A stretch of 34,391 bases of DNA, from assembly GCA_905234475.1 (NCBI GenBank), contig CAJOHX010000031.1:1-34391 (forward strand), written 5' to 3'. The stretch comes from an uncultured Bacteroidales bacterium (GTDB lineage: Bacteria > Bacteroidota > Bacteroidia > Bacteroidales > UBA932). Of the stretch, positions 6,117-13,847 are shown in pieces; within the stretch, counting starts at the first letter, position 1, and every line of letters starts with the position of its first letter. The translations under genes were made by a program, and so were the position numbers. Under the pieces are notes generated by a model, which worked only from the letters and a program-made list of their open reading frames with translations, ran no database searches and was not told where the DNA came from.

Positions 6117-6559
6117 AGGCCGGCGGGAGATTTCTCGACTTCGCTCGAAATGACAGGAGATTCCGGGTCAAGCCCGGAATGACGTTCTTCTTGGTCGGTA
6201 TGATGGGAGATGCGCTGCAAGATGTTGGCGACCTCCGCGTATAGCGTGGCGAAGTCGGCAACCTCGGCGTGGGAGTAGGACAGCATCAGGTCGATGCCGG
6301 GGCCGGGCAGGAGCTCCTTCTGGAGCCGGTAGGCTTCGCGCAGCCGCCGCTTCAACAAATTCCGCTTCACGGCGCGCTTGAAGAATTTCTTGGGCACGGC
6401 GACCATCAGGCGGTTGCAGCCGCTGCTGCGTCCCGCCGCCCAGCAGTAGCGCAGATGCGCCGTGGCGCCCCATTTCCCGTCGGAAATGAGTGCGGAGACA
6501 GTTGTCTTCCCGCACAGCCTTTCCTCCTTGGGGAGGGTATGGCCTTGCGGAGCGGACAT
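6113..6559 (-). CDS. rnpA: Ribonuclease P protein component with repeat-encoded tail
   Basis: 148 aa. RnpA is the protein cofactor of the tRNA 5'-end processing ribozyme. The signature [18 protein letters not shown] is present at about residues 80-97, and the N-terminus ([17 protein letters not shown]) fits the family. The normal domain ends near residue 120. The last 22 residues ([18 protein letters not shown] then PAGL) are encoded by two dispersed repeats and are not part of the family fold. The stop overlaps the yidD start, so the repeats sit exactly at the coupling junction. The gene follows hemD with no gap (start 6559, hemD stop 6560-6562). Confidence 0.95.
   Translation of the reverse strand: MSAPQGHTLPKEERLCGKTTVSALISDGKWGATAHLRYCWAAGRSSGCNRLMVAVPKKFFKRAVKRNLLKRRLREAYRLQKELLPGPGIDLMLSYSHAEVADFATLYAEVANILQRISHHTDQEERHSGLDPESPVISSEVEKSPAGL
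6126..6183. repeat. Two adjacent GTCATT-type repeats in the rnpA 3' end
   Basis: 6126-6154 runs from GGAGATTTCTCGAC to CGAAATGAC; 6156-6183 has arms ATTCCGGG and CCCGGAAT around TCAAG and ends TGAC. Both lie in the same orientation, one base apart, and are read as the RnpA C-terminal tail. Confidence 0.8.
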
Positions 6560-7294
6560 CTACTTGAGGGATTGCAGATAGACCTCGACAGCTTTGCTGA
6601 TGGAAGTGGCCTCCGGCGTGGGGGCCTTGAAGGCAATCTCAAAGCCCGCCTCCTCGAGGGAGCGGACCACGGCCTTGCCGAAAGAGATGATCTTGAGCCC
6701 TCCCTGCTTGAAATCAGGGAAATTCTCACGCAGCGACGCCACGTCGGCGGGATTGCACAGGACGGCGATGTCGTAGGACTTCAGGTCCAGTGCGTGGAGG
6801 TCCTGGGAGACGGCCTTGACGAGCACGCCCACGGTGTAGTCCAGCCCGGCCGTATCCAGGAGACTGGTCAGCGGGGCGGTGTTGGCGCCGTCGCTGGTGG
6901 CGACCAGGAACTTCTCCCCCTTGTGCTTGGCGGTGATCAGCGCAGCGACGGACGCCGGGGTGCCGGTGCCGTAGAAGATCTTGCGCTTGCGGTAGACGAT
7001 GTGCTTCTGGAGATACATCGCCACGGCGTCCGTGGAGCAGAAATACTTCATGGTCTCGGGCACCTTGAAGCGCATCTCCTCGCAAAGCTTGAAATACGCG
7101 TCAATCGCGTGGCGGGACGAGAAGATGATGGCCGTGTAGTCGGGGAGGTTGATATGCTCCGCGCGGAACTCCTTGGCCGAAAGCGGTTCGATGAGGAAGA
7201 AGGGGTGGAACGCGAGCTCCGCTCCGAACCGGCTCTGCAGAATCTCGTAAGGTGCGAGATTGGACGGGACATGCTGGGATATGAGGATCTTCAT
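6560..7294 (-). CDS. hemD: Uroporphyrinogen-III synthase (HemD family)
   Basis: 244 aa. It resembles Bacteroidota HemD-family proteins: the start MKILISQ, IIFSSRHAIDAYF near residue 56, a central KFLVATSDG, and LKSYDIAVLCNPADVASL in the second lobe, followed by ISFGKAVVRSLEEAGF. HemD cyclises and inverts ring D of hydroxymethylbilane on the way to haem or sirohaem. The family is very divergent and this subgroup is recognised largely by length, the two-lobe pattern and gene order. It lies between DUF4271 and rnpA, the standard Bacteroidales neighbourhood. No other haem-synthesis gene is in the window, so in vivo function is inferred. Confidence 0.82.
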   Translation of the reverse strand: MKILISQHVPSNLAPYEILQSRFGAELAFHPFFLIEPLSAKEFRAEHINLPDYTAIIFSSRHAIDAYFKLCEEMRFKVPETMKYFCSTDAVAMYLQKHIVYRKRKIFYGTGTPASVAALITAKHKGEKFLVATSDGANTAPLTSLLDTAGLDYTVGVLVKAVSQDLHALDLKSYDIAVLCNPADVASLRENFPDFKQGGLKIISFGKAVVRSLEEAGFEIAFKAPTPEATSISKAVEVYLQSLK

Positions 7295-7310
7295 CTGGCT
7301 GCAAAAATGT

Positions 7311-8024
7311 TCAAAATAACACTACTACTGTCACCAGCGCGGCGGCTGGCAATAATTCGAGCCCGCAAAGGTACAAAAATATTGAAAAACCAGATACATG
7401 CGAGGCCAATAATTGCACAGTTCGCAGCAGATAGAACAGCCAGACGGCCGCCGTCTCCCCGAGCAGGACCGTCCGCGCAGTCCCGTCCGGGATGTGGAAA
7501 ACCACGCACACGCCGACGGTCGCAAGGATCAGGGCCGCCAGCAGGATGATATAATTGCCGATGTTGTGGCGCAGCGTCAGCACCTCCTCCCCGGTGAGCC
7601 GGCGGGGACGAATAATCAAATAGCAGATCGACCGCAGCAGCAGGAAGGCAAACACGAGCGCGATGGTGGCCAGGGCGGTCCAGAGGGGCGGAATGGCATC
7701 GAAGAGCTGCGGCCGGGCCAGCGCAAAGCGGTCGGCGACGAGGCACAGGGGCAGCAGGCAGCAGAGCGTCGTCTGGTTGCGGCTGCGCGCCAAGCCCATG
7801 TTGTGCTCAAGGGCAGCGGCGCCGTGCGGCCGGTCGTAGCTGTAAAGCAAATGCGGGGCGATGCGGAAAAAGTCCAGGAGGTCCAGGAGCAGCAGGACCA
7901 CGGCCACGCAGGCCAGGATCCGGTTGGTCAGCAGATCCGTCCACGCCGCCCCGGCCGTGAGCGCGGGCCACGGCTCGGCGGACATGTCCAGCGTCCCGCC
8001 GCGGAAGAGCTCCTCCGTCAGCAT
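7311..8024 (-). CDS. DUF4271 integral membrane protein
   Basis: 237 aa with about six predicted membrane segments, for example ILACVAVVLLLLDLLDFF near residue 37, ALATIALVFAFLLLRSICYLII near 118, NYIILLAALILATVGVCVVF near 155 and a final segment ending the protein. The motif EEVLTLRHNIGNYI is typical of DUF4271 in Bacteroidota. It lies 16 nt ahead of hemD and 3 nt after the SUI1-like gene. No function is known for the family. Confidence 0.82.
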   Translation of the reverse strand: MLTEELFRGGTLDMSAEPWPALTAGAAWTDLLTNRILACVAVVLLLLDLLDFFRIAPHLLYSYDRPHGAAALEHNMGLARSRNQTTLCCLLPLCLVADRFALARPQLFDAIPPLWTALATIALVFAFLLLRSICYLIIRPRRLTGEEVLTLRHNIGNYIILLAALILATVGVCVVFHIPDGTARTVLLGETAAVWLFYLLRTVQLLASHVSGFSIFLYLCGLELLPAAALVTVVVLF

Positions 8025-8027
8025 GGG

Positions 8028-8375
8028 TCAGTTCCCCCGCTTGGCCTGGTATCCCATGCCGGTGAGCAGGGTGACCAGCTTGTCGCGAAGGTCTCCCTGG
8101 ATGGTGATCTGCCCGTCCTTGGCAGTGCCGCCCACGCCGCATTTGGTCTTGAGCGTCTTTGCCAGGGCGGCGAGGTCGTCGGCGCGGCCGACGAATCCGT
8201 CCACGAGCGTGACCTGCTTGCCGGCGCGCTGGCGCCGGTCGATCCGGACGGTGAGCCGCTGCCTGTCGGGCGGAAGCGTGTCCGGCTCGGCCTCCTGCGG
8301 GGCCGTCTGATATTGAAAGTCCGGGTTCGTGGAATACACGACGCCCAGACGGCTTTTCCAATCCTGTTGTGCCAT
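8028..8375 (-). CDS. SUI1/YciH-like translation factor
   Basis: 115 aa. The C-terminal half is a SUI1 (eIF1-type) domain: RLTVRIDRRQRAGKQVTLVDG, then LKTKCGVGGTAKDGQITIQG and a closing LVTLLTGMGYQAKRG. The glycine-rich GVGGT loop is diagnostic. Bacterial YciH proteins are thought to influence start-site fidelity. The N-terminal 35 residues are unstructured-looking. It is first in the minus-strand operon leading to yidD. A TATCTTTG box lies 18 nt upstream, giving a short leader. Confidence 0.9.
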   Translation of the reverse strand: MAQQDWKSRLGVVYSTNPDFQYQTAPQEAEPDTLPPDRQRLTVRIDRRQRAGKQVTLVDGFVGRADDLAALAKTLKTKCGVGGTAKDGQITIQGDLRDKLVTLLTGMGYQAKRGN

Positions 8376-8388
8376 TGGTGGGACAATT

Positions 8389-8422
8389 TTTGCAAAGATA
8401 CAGATTTTTAGTTGTACCTTTG
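8389..8422. promoter_or_regulatory. Overlapping divergent promoters, SUI1 gene and DUF2723 gene
   Basis: Plus strand: TTTG at 8389-8392, then TACCTTTG at 8415-8422, for the gene starting at 8429. Minus strand: TATCTTTG at 8400-8393 for the gene starting at 8375. The two -7 boxes form a near-perfect inverted repeat (8 of 9 positions over GCAAAGATA/TACCTTTGC). The plus-strand start codon lies at about the expected transcription start, so that mRNA may be almost leaderless. Confidence 0.6.
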
Positions 8423-8428
8423 CAAGTT

Positions 8429-10078
8429 ATGAACGAGAAGAAATTCACCCTGTGGAACCGTATCTGCGCGGCACTCGCCTTCGCGGTCTCGACGGTCACC
8501 TACCTGCTGACCCTCGAGCCCTCGGCGTCCTTCTGGGACTGCGGCGAGTTCATCGCGTCCTCCTATAAGCTCGAAGTGGGCCATCCGCCCGGAAACCCTG
8601 TGTTCCAGCTGTTTGCGCGCATCGCCACTCTGTTCGGCGACAACATGCACGCGGCCATCCTGGTCAACGCGCTGAGCGCGCTGTGTTCGGGCCTGACGAT
8701 CCTGTTCCTGTATCTGACGGTCGTCTGGCTGGCCAAGCGCCTGGTGCGTCCCGGCGCAGACGGTCGATACAGTACGGCGCAGGCCGTCGCCATTTTCGGC
8801 TCCGGCCTCGTGGGCGCCCTGGTGTACACCTTCTCGGACACCTTCTGGTTCTCCGCCGTGGAGGGCGAGGTGTATGCGATGTCCTCGCTGCTGACCGCCG
8901 TGGTCTTCTGGCTGATGACGGTCTGGTACGACCGGGCCGACGAGCCGTATGCCCTGCGCTGGATCGTGCTGATTGCCTTCCTGATGGGCCTGAGCATCGG
9001 CGTGCACCTGCTGAACCTGCTCGCCATCCCGGCCATGGTCTTCATGTTCTACTACCGTAAGCGGGAGGATAAACCCTTTACGTTCTGGGAGCTGGTCAAG
9101 ATCATGCTGGTGGGCGTGGTGATCCTCGCCCTGCTCGTGTTCCTGTTCGTGCCGTACCTGCCCAAGCTGGCGGCCTATTTCGACCTGTTCTTCGTCAACA
9201 CGCTCGGCCTGCCGTACAACAGCGGCGCCGCCTTCTTCCTGCTGGCCCTGCTGGCCCTGTGCTTCTGGGGCATTTTCCGCGCGTTGAAGCGCGAAAAAGT
9301 CTTCGCGGCCACGGCCCTGCTCTGCGTCACGACCATCACCATCGGCTTCTCGGTGTTCAGCATCGACATCATCCGCTCCTGCGCCAAGACCCCGACCAAT
9401 GAATACCAGCCGGACAACGCCTTCACGCTCGTGCGCTACCTGTCCCGCGAGCAGTACGGCTCCGCCCCGCTGATCTACGGCCAGTACTACGGCGCGCCGT
9501 ACGAGCTCAAGACCAAGACCTACTGGGCGCCGCTGGACGGCAAATACAAGAAGGTGGAGGGCCCGATCGACGCGCGCTACAGCCCTTCGGGCAAAATGCT
9601 CTTCCCGCGCATGTGGGCCACCAGCCCCGACGGCAGCTACGAGCGTTTCTACGAGACCTATACGGGCGGCAAAGGCCGGCGCGTCGCCGGCGCGACCGCC
9701 CGCAAGCCGACCATGGGCGCCAATCTGGCGTATTTCTTCGACTATCAGCTGCACTGGATGTACTGGCGCTATTTCATGTGGAATTTCGCCGGACGGCAGA
9801 ACCAGGTCCACGCCCCCAACCCGGGCGACATCTTCCACGGCAACTGGGAGAGCGGCGTGACCTTCATCGACAACCTCCTGCTGGGCGACCAGGGCGACGC
9901 GCCTTCCTCCCTGGCAGAGGACAAGGGCAAGAACCATTATTATTTCCTGCCCCTGCTGCTGGGCCTGCTGGGCCTGTTCTTCCAGTTCGACCGCGACAAG
10001 CGCGGCTGCTGGCTGACCTTCCTGATGTTCTTCATGACGGGCATCGCCATCCAACCAGCAGCCCTATCAGGTGCGTGA
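8429..10078 (+). CDS. DUF2723 (TMEM260-type) membrane glycosyltransferase, N-terminal part before frameshift
   Basis: 549 codons from the ATG at 8429, which follows the promoter directly. The start MNEKKFTLWNRICAALAF, the catalytic-loop motif EPSASFWDCGEFIASS and KLEVGHPPGNPVFQ are classic DUF2723, the family that includes the eukaryotic O-mannosyltransferase TMEM260. Many membrane segments follow. The frame ends abnormally at FMTGIAIQPAALSGA. In intact relatives the block reads GIAI-VxYL-NQxPYQxRERDYAYAGSFY, and the second half of that block appears in the next frame. An apparent 11-nt deletion after position 10051 explains the shift. The truncated product would lack the whole C-terminal region. 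An assembly error is possible. Confidence 0.8.
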   Translation: MNEKKFTLWNRICAALAFAVSTVTYLLTLEPSASFWDCGEFIASSYKLEVGHPPGNPVFQLFARIATLFGDNMHAAILVNALSALCSGLTILFLYLTVVWLAKRLVRPGADGRYSTAQAVAIFGSGLVGALVYTFSDTFWFSAVEGEVYAMSSLLTAVVFWLMTVWYDRADEPYALRWIVLIAFLMGLSIGVHLLNLLAIPAMVFMFYYRKREDKPFTFWELVKIMLVGVVILALLVFLFVPYLPKLAAYFDLFFVNTLGLPYNSGAAFFLLALLALCFWGIFRALKREKVFAATALLCVTTITIGFSVFSIDIIRSCAKTPTNEYQPDNAFTLVRYLSREQYGSAPLIYGQYYGAPYELKTKTYWAPLDGKYKKVEGPIDARYSPSGKMLFPRMWATSPDGSYERFYETYTGGKGRRVAGATARKPTMGANLAYFFDYQLHWMYWRYFMWNFAGRQNQVHAPNPGDIFHGNWESGVTFIDNLLLGDQGDAPSSLAEDKGKNHYYFLPLLLGLLGLFFQFDRDKRGCWLTFLMFFMTGIAIQPAALSGA

Positions 10079-11504
10079 GCGCGACTACGCCTACGCGGGA
10101 TCCTTCTATTTCTACAGCGCTTGGGCGGGCCTCGCCGTGGCGGCGCTGTTCTCCTGGATCGACGGCGCCCGCAAGGGGCGGGGCAGCCTGCTGACCGCCG
10201 GCGCCCTGACGGGGCTGTGCCTGCTCGTGCCGGTGGAGATGGCGGCGCAGAACTGGGACGACCACGACCGTTCGAACCGCCGCACGGCGGTGGAGATGGC
10301 CTGCAACTACCTCAATTCCGTGGGGCAGGACGGCATCCTGGTGACGCACGGCGACAACGACACCTTCCCGCTCTGGTACGCCCAGGAGGTGGAGGATGTC
10401 CGCACGGACGTGCGCATCTGCAATACCTCCCTGCTCGGCACCGACTGGCACATCGACCAGATGAAATGGGCGGTCAACGAATCCGCCCCGCTGCCGCTGA
10501 GCGTGGGGCCGGACCAGTATCTCTACGGGACCAACGAATGGATCCCGATCTATGACACGCAGGAGCGCGAAATGCTGATTTCCGACGTGATGGCGGTGTT
10601 CAAACATCCCCAGGCCAAGGCCCCGATGACCAGCGGCCGCAAGGTGGACTACATTCCCTCGCGCAAGATTGTCATCCCCGTCAACAGGGAGAATGTCATC
10701 AAATACGGCATCCTGGATGCCAAGTTCGCCGACCAGATCCCGGATTCAATCGTGCTGACGATCTCCAAGGACAAGGACTACCTCAGCAAGCCCGAGCTCT
10801 TCATGCTCGACCTGCTGGCGGGCTACGAATGGGACCGCCCGCTGCACCTGCTCAACATGGGCGGCGACCTCAACATCGGCATCAAGGAGTACCTCGAGTA
10901 CAACGGTTATTCTTTCAAGTTCGTTCCGATCAAGAACAAGACCACGACCACCGAGGCCGGCTTCGTGGATACGGACGAGCTGTACCGCCTGATGACGGAG
11001 ACCTTCCGTTTCGACGCGGTCTCGCGCGATAACTATTTCATTGACTATCAGAACATGTACACGCATCTCGGGGTCATGTCCCTGCGGGGCATGTTCGTCA
11101 CCAGCGCCGAAGCTTTCATAAAGGCGGGCGAGGACGACCGGGCGCTGGAGATGATCGATATGGCTGCGGACGTGATGAAGCACTATCCGCTGGAGACCAT
11201 TCCGCTGGGCTTCTCGGGCAACGACTACATGGTCGTCCTGATGATCGAGGACTACTACAAGCTCGGCCAGACCGAAAAAGCCCGCTCGCTTGCCTCTGAG
11301 CTCGGCGCGCAGTTGCTCCAGAGCGCGAAGTTCTATATCGAGTTCTATGACTGGGCCCGGGACGAGTTCGAGCTCGTGGGCCAGTATCTCTATTTCCTCA
11401 GCGACGTGATGAAACAGGCCGGCGACACAGAGCTGGCTGCCTTGCTTACCGACGGCCTCGTGGCCCTGGTGGACGAGGCCTCCGCTGCGCTGGAAGCTTC
11501 TTAG
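10071..11504 (+). CDS. DUF2723 protein, C-terminal part after frameshift
   Basis: The frame continues the DUF2723 protein: NQQPYQVRERDYAYAGSFYF begins at 10053, although the first nominal start in this frame is the GTG at 10071. Two or three membrane segments are followed by a large soluble region with NGVGQDGILVTHGDNDTFP-like sequence (here NSVGQDGILVTHGDND), VRICNTSLLGTDWH and a helical C-terminal part resembling TPR (EDDRALEMIDMAADV, LGQTEKARSLASELG). Added to the upstream part and with 11 nt restored, the protein would have about 1,028 aa, the family's usual size. Independent translation from GTG is unlikely to be functional. It ends 5 nt before the methyltransferase gene. Confidence 0.78.
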   Translation: MRERDYAYAGSFYFYSAWAGLAVAALFSWIDGARKGRGSLLTAGALTGLCLLVPVEMAAQNWDDHDRSNRRTAVEMACNYLNSVGQDGILVTHGDNDTFPLWYAQEVEDVRTDVRICNTSLLGTDWHIDQMKWAVNESAPLPLSVGPDQYLYGTNEWIPIYDTQEREMLISDVMAVFKHPQAKAPMTSGRKVDYIPSRKIVIPVNRENVIKYGILDAKFADQIPDSIVLTISKDKDYLSKPELFMLDLLAGYEWDRPLHLLNMGGDLNIGIKEYLEYNGYSFKFVPIKNKTTTTEAGFVDTDELYRLMTETFRFDAVSRDNYFIDYQNMYTHLGVMSLRGMFVTSAEAFIKAGEDDRALEMIDMAADVMKHYPLETIPLGFSGNDYMVVLMIEDYYKLGQTEKARSLASELGAQLLQSAKFYIEFYDWARDEFELVGQYLYFLSDVMKQAGDTELAALLTDGLVALVDEASAALEAS

Positions 11505-11509
11505 ACGGT

Positions 11510-12409
11510 ATGACGGAGTTCCCTTCACCCCTCTGGAAAGACTACGAGCTGCTGGACAGCGGCGCGGGTGCCAAGCTCGAGCGCTTCGGCCCGTACATTC
11601 TCTCGCGCCCCGAGCCCAAGGCCCTATGGGACCCCTCGCTCCTCGCGGGGGAATGGCGCCGCCTGGCGCATACCGATTTCACGCCCGGGGCGGGATTTGG
11701 CAAGGCCGGCAAGGAGGACAGCGGCACCTGGAACCGCCTCCGCAAGATGGACGACCAGTGGTGGATCCGCTATGCCAATGCCGACGGGCTGAAAATGGAC
11801 CTGCGCCTGGGACTTACATCCTTCAAGCATGTCGGTGTGTTCCCCGAGCAGGCGCCCAACTGGGACTGGATCTACAGGCAGACCCGCGCCCTCGCGGCGA
11901 AGGGCCGCACGCCCCGCGTGCTCAACCTCTTCGCCTACACCGGCGCCGCGTCGCTCGCGGCCCGGGCTGCCGGCGCTGACGTGACCCACCTGGACTCCGT
12001 CCGGCAGGTGGTCACCTGGGCGCGCGGCAATATGGAGCACAGCGGCCTGGACGGCATCCGCTGGGTGGTGGAGGACGCGATGAAATTCGCGCAGCGCGAG
12101 GAGCGCCGCGGCAACCGCTACGACGGCATCATCCTCGACCCGCCCGCCTACGGCCATGGGCCGGACGGCGAGAAATGGAAACTCGACGAGTGCCTGTTCG
12201 GCCTGCTCCGCAGCGTGGGCGCCATCCTGGCGCCGCAGGACGCCTTCCTGGTGCTCAACCTCTACTCCAACGGCTATTCCGCCCTGCTGGGCGAGACCCT
12301 GGTGCGCGAGGCGATGCACGCCGGCACGCTCGAGAGCGGCGAACTGGCGCTGAACGACAAATTCGGCAAGGCGCTGCCGCTGTCAATTGTCGTGCGGATG
12401 ACGCGATGA
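11510..12409 (+). CDS. Class I SAM-dependent rRNA methyltransferase (RlmI/RlmK-like, COG1092)
   Basis: 299 aa. SAM-binding motif I is VLNLFAYTGAASLAARAAGA (about 139-158) with the acidic motif II THLDSVRQVVTWARGN. Motif IV is the catalytic IILDPPAYGHGP, typical of COG1092 cytosine/guanine rRNA methyltransferases. Upstream FKHVGVFPEQAPNWDWI matches the family's linker. The PUA domain of RlmI is absent; the N-terminus is instead a short beta domain. The target base is not predictable. It lies 5 nt after the DUF2723 gene and is probably transcribed with it. Confidence 0.87.
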   Translation: MTEFPSPLWKDYELLDSGAGAKLERFGPYILSRPEPKALWDPSLLAGEWRRLAHTDFTPGAGFGKAGKEDSGTWNRLRKMDDQWWIRYANADGLKMDLRLGLTSFKHVGVFPEQAPNWDWIYRQTRALAAKGRTPRVLNLFAYTGAASLAARAAGADVTHLDSVRQVVTWARGNMEHSGLDGIRWVVEDAMKFAQREERRGNRYDGIILDPPAYGHGPDGEKWKLDECLFGLLRSVGAILAPQDAFLVLNLYSNGYSALLGETLVREAMHAGTLESGELALNDKFGKALPLSIVVRMTR

Positions 12410-12427
12410 CTTCTCATGAAAAATCGT

Positions 12428-12435
12428 TATATTTG
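12428..12435 (+). promoter_or_regulatory. -7 promoter box for pgk
   Basis: TATATTTG matches TAnnTTTG, 38 nt before the pgk ATG, in an AT-rich leader that contains the tandem ATATCAAATATCAAA. No -33 TTG at the right distance was found. Confidence 0.55.
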
Positions 12436-12473
12436 TAGACTGGAAACAATCTAATATCAAATATCAAAATAGT

Positions 12474-13724
12474 ATGCAAAACATCGATTCCTACAATTTC
12501 GCCGGCAAGAAGGCGATCGTGCGCGTGGACTTCAACGTTCCCCTCAACGAGCAGTTCGAAATCACCGACGACACCCGTATCCGCCGGGCCATGCCGACCC
12601 TCAAGAAGGTTCTCGCCGGTGGCGGTTCCGTCATCATCATGTCCCACCTCGGCCGTCCGAAGGGCGTGACGGACAAGTATTCCCTGCGTCACATCGTGGA
12701 CCATGTGGCCGAGTGCCTCGGCGCGCCGGTGGCTTTCGCCGCCGACTGCCAGAAGGCCCAGGCCGAAGTGGCCGCCCTCAAGCCGGGCGAGGCCCTGCTG
12801 CTGGAGAACCTCCGCTTCTATGCCGAGGAGGAAGGCAAGCCCCGCGGGCTCGCCGAGGATGCCACCGATGAGGAGAAGAAGGCTGCCAAGGCTGCCGTCA
12901 AGGCCAGCCAGAAGGAGTTCGTCAAGACCCTCGCGTCCTACGCCGACTGCTACATCAACGACGCCTTCGGCACGGCCCACCGCGCCCACGGTTCCACCGC
13001 CCTCATCGCCGACTACTTCCCCAACGACAAGATGTTCGGCTACCTGATGGAAGGCGAGATCAAGGCCATCGACAACGTCCTGAAGAACGCCCAGCGTCCT
13101 TTCACCGCCATCATCGGCGGCGCCAAGGTCTCTTCCAAGCTCGCCGTGCTCGAGAACATGCTCGAGAAGGTGGACAACCTCATCATCGGCGGCGGCATGG
13201 GCTACACCTTCATCAAGGCCCAGGGCGGCAAGATCGGTGAGTCCCTCCATGAGGACGACCTGATGCCGCAGGCCCTCGAGATCCTCGCCAAGGCGAAGGA
13301 GAAGGGCGTTAACATCTACATCTCCAACGAGACGGTCATCGCCGACGACTTCAGCAACGACGCCAACGCCAAGTGTGTCCCGTCCGACCAGATTCCTGAC
13401 GGCTGGCAGGGCATGGATGCCGGTCCCGAGCAGTTGAAGGAGTGGAAGAAGGTCATCCTCGACTCCAAGACCATCCTGTGGAACGGCCCGGTCGGCGTGT
13501 TCGAGATGCCGAAATTCGCCAAGGGTACGCTCGAGATCGCCGAAGACCTCGCCGAGGCCACGGCGAAGGGTGCCTTCACCCTCGTGGGTGGCGGCGACTC
13601 CGTCGCAGCCGTGACCCAGATGGGCTACGCCGACAAGGTCAGCTACGTCTCCACGGGCGGCGGCGCCATGCTTGAGGCCCTCGAAGGCAAAGACCTGCCG
13701 GGTATCGCTGCCATCCGCGGCTAA
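12474..13724 (+). CDS. pgk: Phosphoglycerate kinase
   Basis: 416 aa, normal length. It catalyses the ATP-forming conversion of 1,3-bisphosphoglycerate to 3-phosphoglycerate in glycolysis. Substrate-binding motifs [10 protein letters not shown] (residues 17-26), SHLGRPKG (about 58-65) and [13 protein letters not shown] are present, as are the hinge and nucleotide motifs [12 protein letters not shown] and [13 protein letters not shown] near the C-terminus, with STGGGAMLE following. An acidic/Lys-rich loop around 125-145 ([19 protein letters not shown]) fits Bacteroidales sequences. It is flanked by its own promoter box and a strong terminator, so it is monocistronic. Confidence 0.98.
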   Translation: MQNIDSYNFAGKKAIVRVDFNVPLNEQFEITDDTRIRRAMPTLKKVLAGGGSVIIMSHLGRPKGVTDKYSLRHIVDHVAECLGAPVAFAADCQKAQAEVAALKPGEALLLENLRFYAEEEGKPRGLAEDATDEEKKAAKAAVKASQKEFVKTLASYADCYINDAFGTAHRAHGSTALIADYFPNDKMFGYLMEGEIKAIDNVLKNAQRPFTAIIGGAKVSSKLAVLENMLEKVDNLIIGGGMGYTFIKAQGGKIGESLHEDDLMPQALEILAKAKEKGVNIYISNETVIADDFSNDANAKCVPSDQIPDGWQGMDAGPEQLKEWKKVILDSKTILWNGPVGVFEMPKFAKGTLEIAEDLAEATAKGAFTLVGGGDSVAAVTQMGYADKVSYVSTGGGAMLEALEGKDLPGIAAIRG

Positions 13725-13746
13725 ACCGCTGGTTTGCACGATTTTT

Positions 13747-13788
13747 AATACATTCCGACTGACTTCCGGCAGTCGGAATGTATTTTTT
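13747..13788 (+). terminator. Rho-independent terminator of pgk
   Basis: A perfect 15-nt stem (AATACATTCCGACTG / CAGTCGGAATGTATT) with loop ACTTCCGG runs into TTTTTT at 13783-13788, 22 nt after the pgk stop. Confidence 0.92.
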
Positions 13789-13802
13789 ATTGTTGAAATT
13801 CG

Positions 13803-13810
13803 TAACTTTG
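13803..13810 (+). promoter_or_regulatory. -7 promoter box for the TMEM43-like operon
   Basis: TAACTTTG matches TAnnTTTG, 37 nt before the ATG at 13848 and just after the pgk terminator. No well-spaced -33 element is visible. Confidence 0.5.
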
Positions 13811-13847
13811 TGGCTTGGTTGAATGTTCATTTAAATTTTAATAGTGT

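Noticed and set aside
8408..10054. Long antisense frame across the DUF2723 gene
   Set aside because: Its composition (Gln/Glu/Gly/His-rich low complexity) is typical of an antisense shadow; the sense strand has the family motifs and a promoter.
10040..10080. Programmed ribosomal frameshift in the DUF2723 gene
   Set aside because: There is no slippery heptamer, and residues (V-x-Y-L) are missing as well as the frame being changed, which fits a deletion better.
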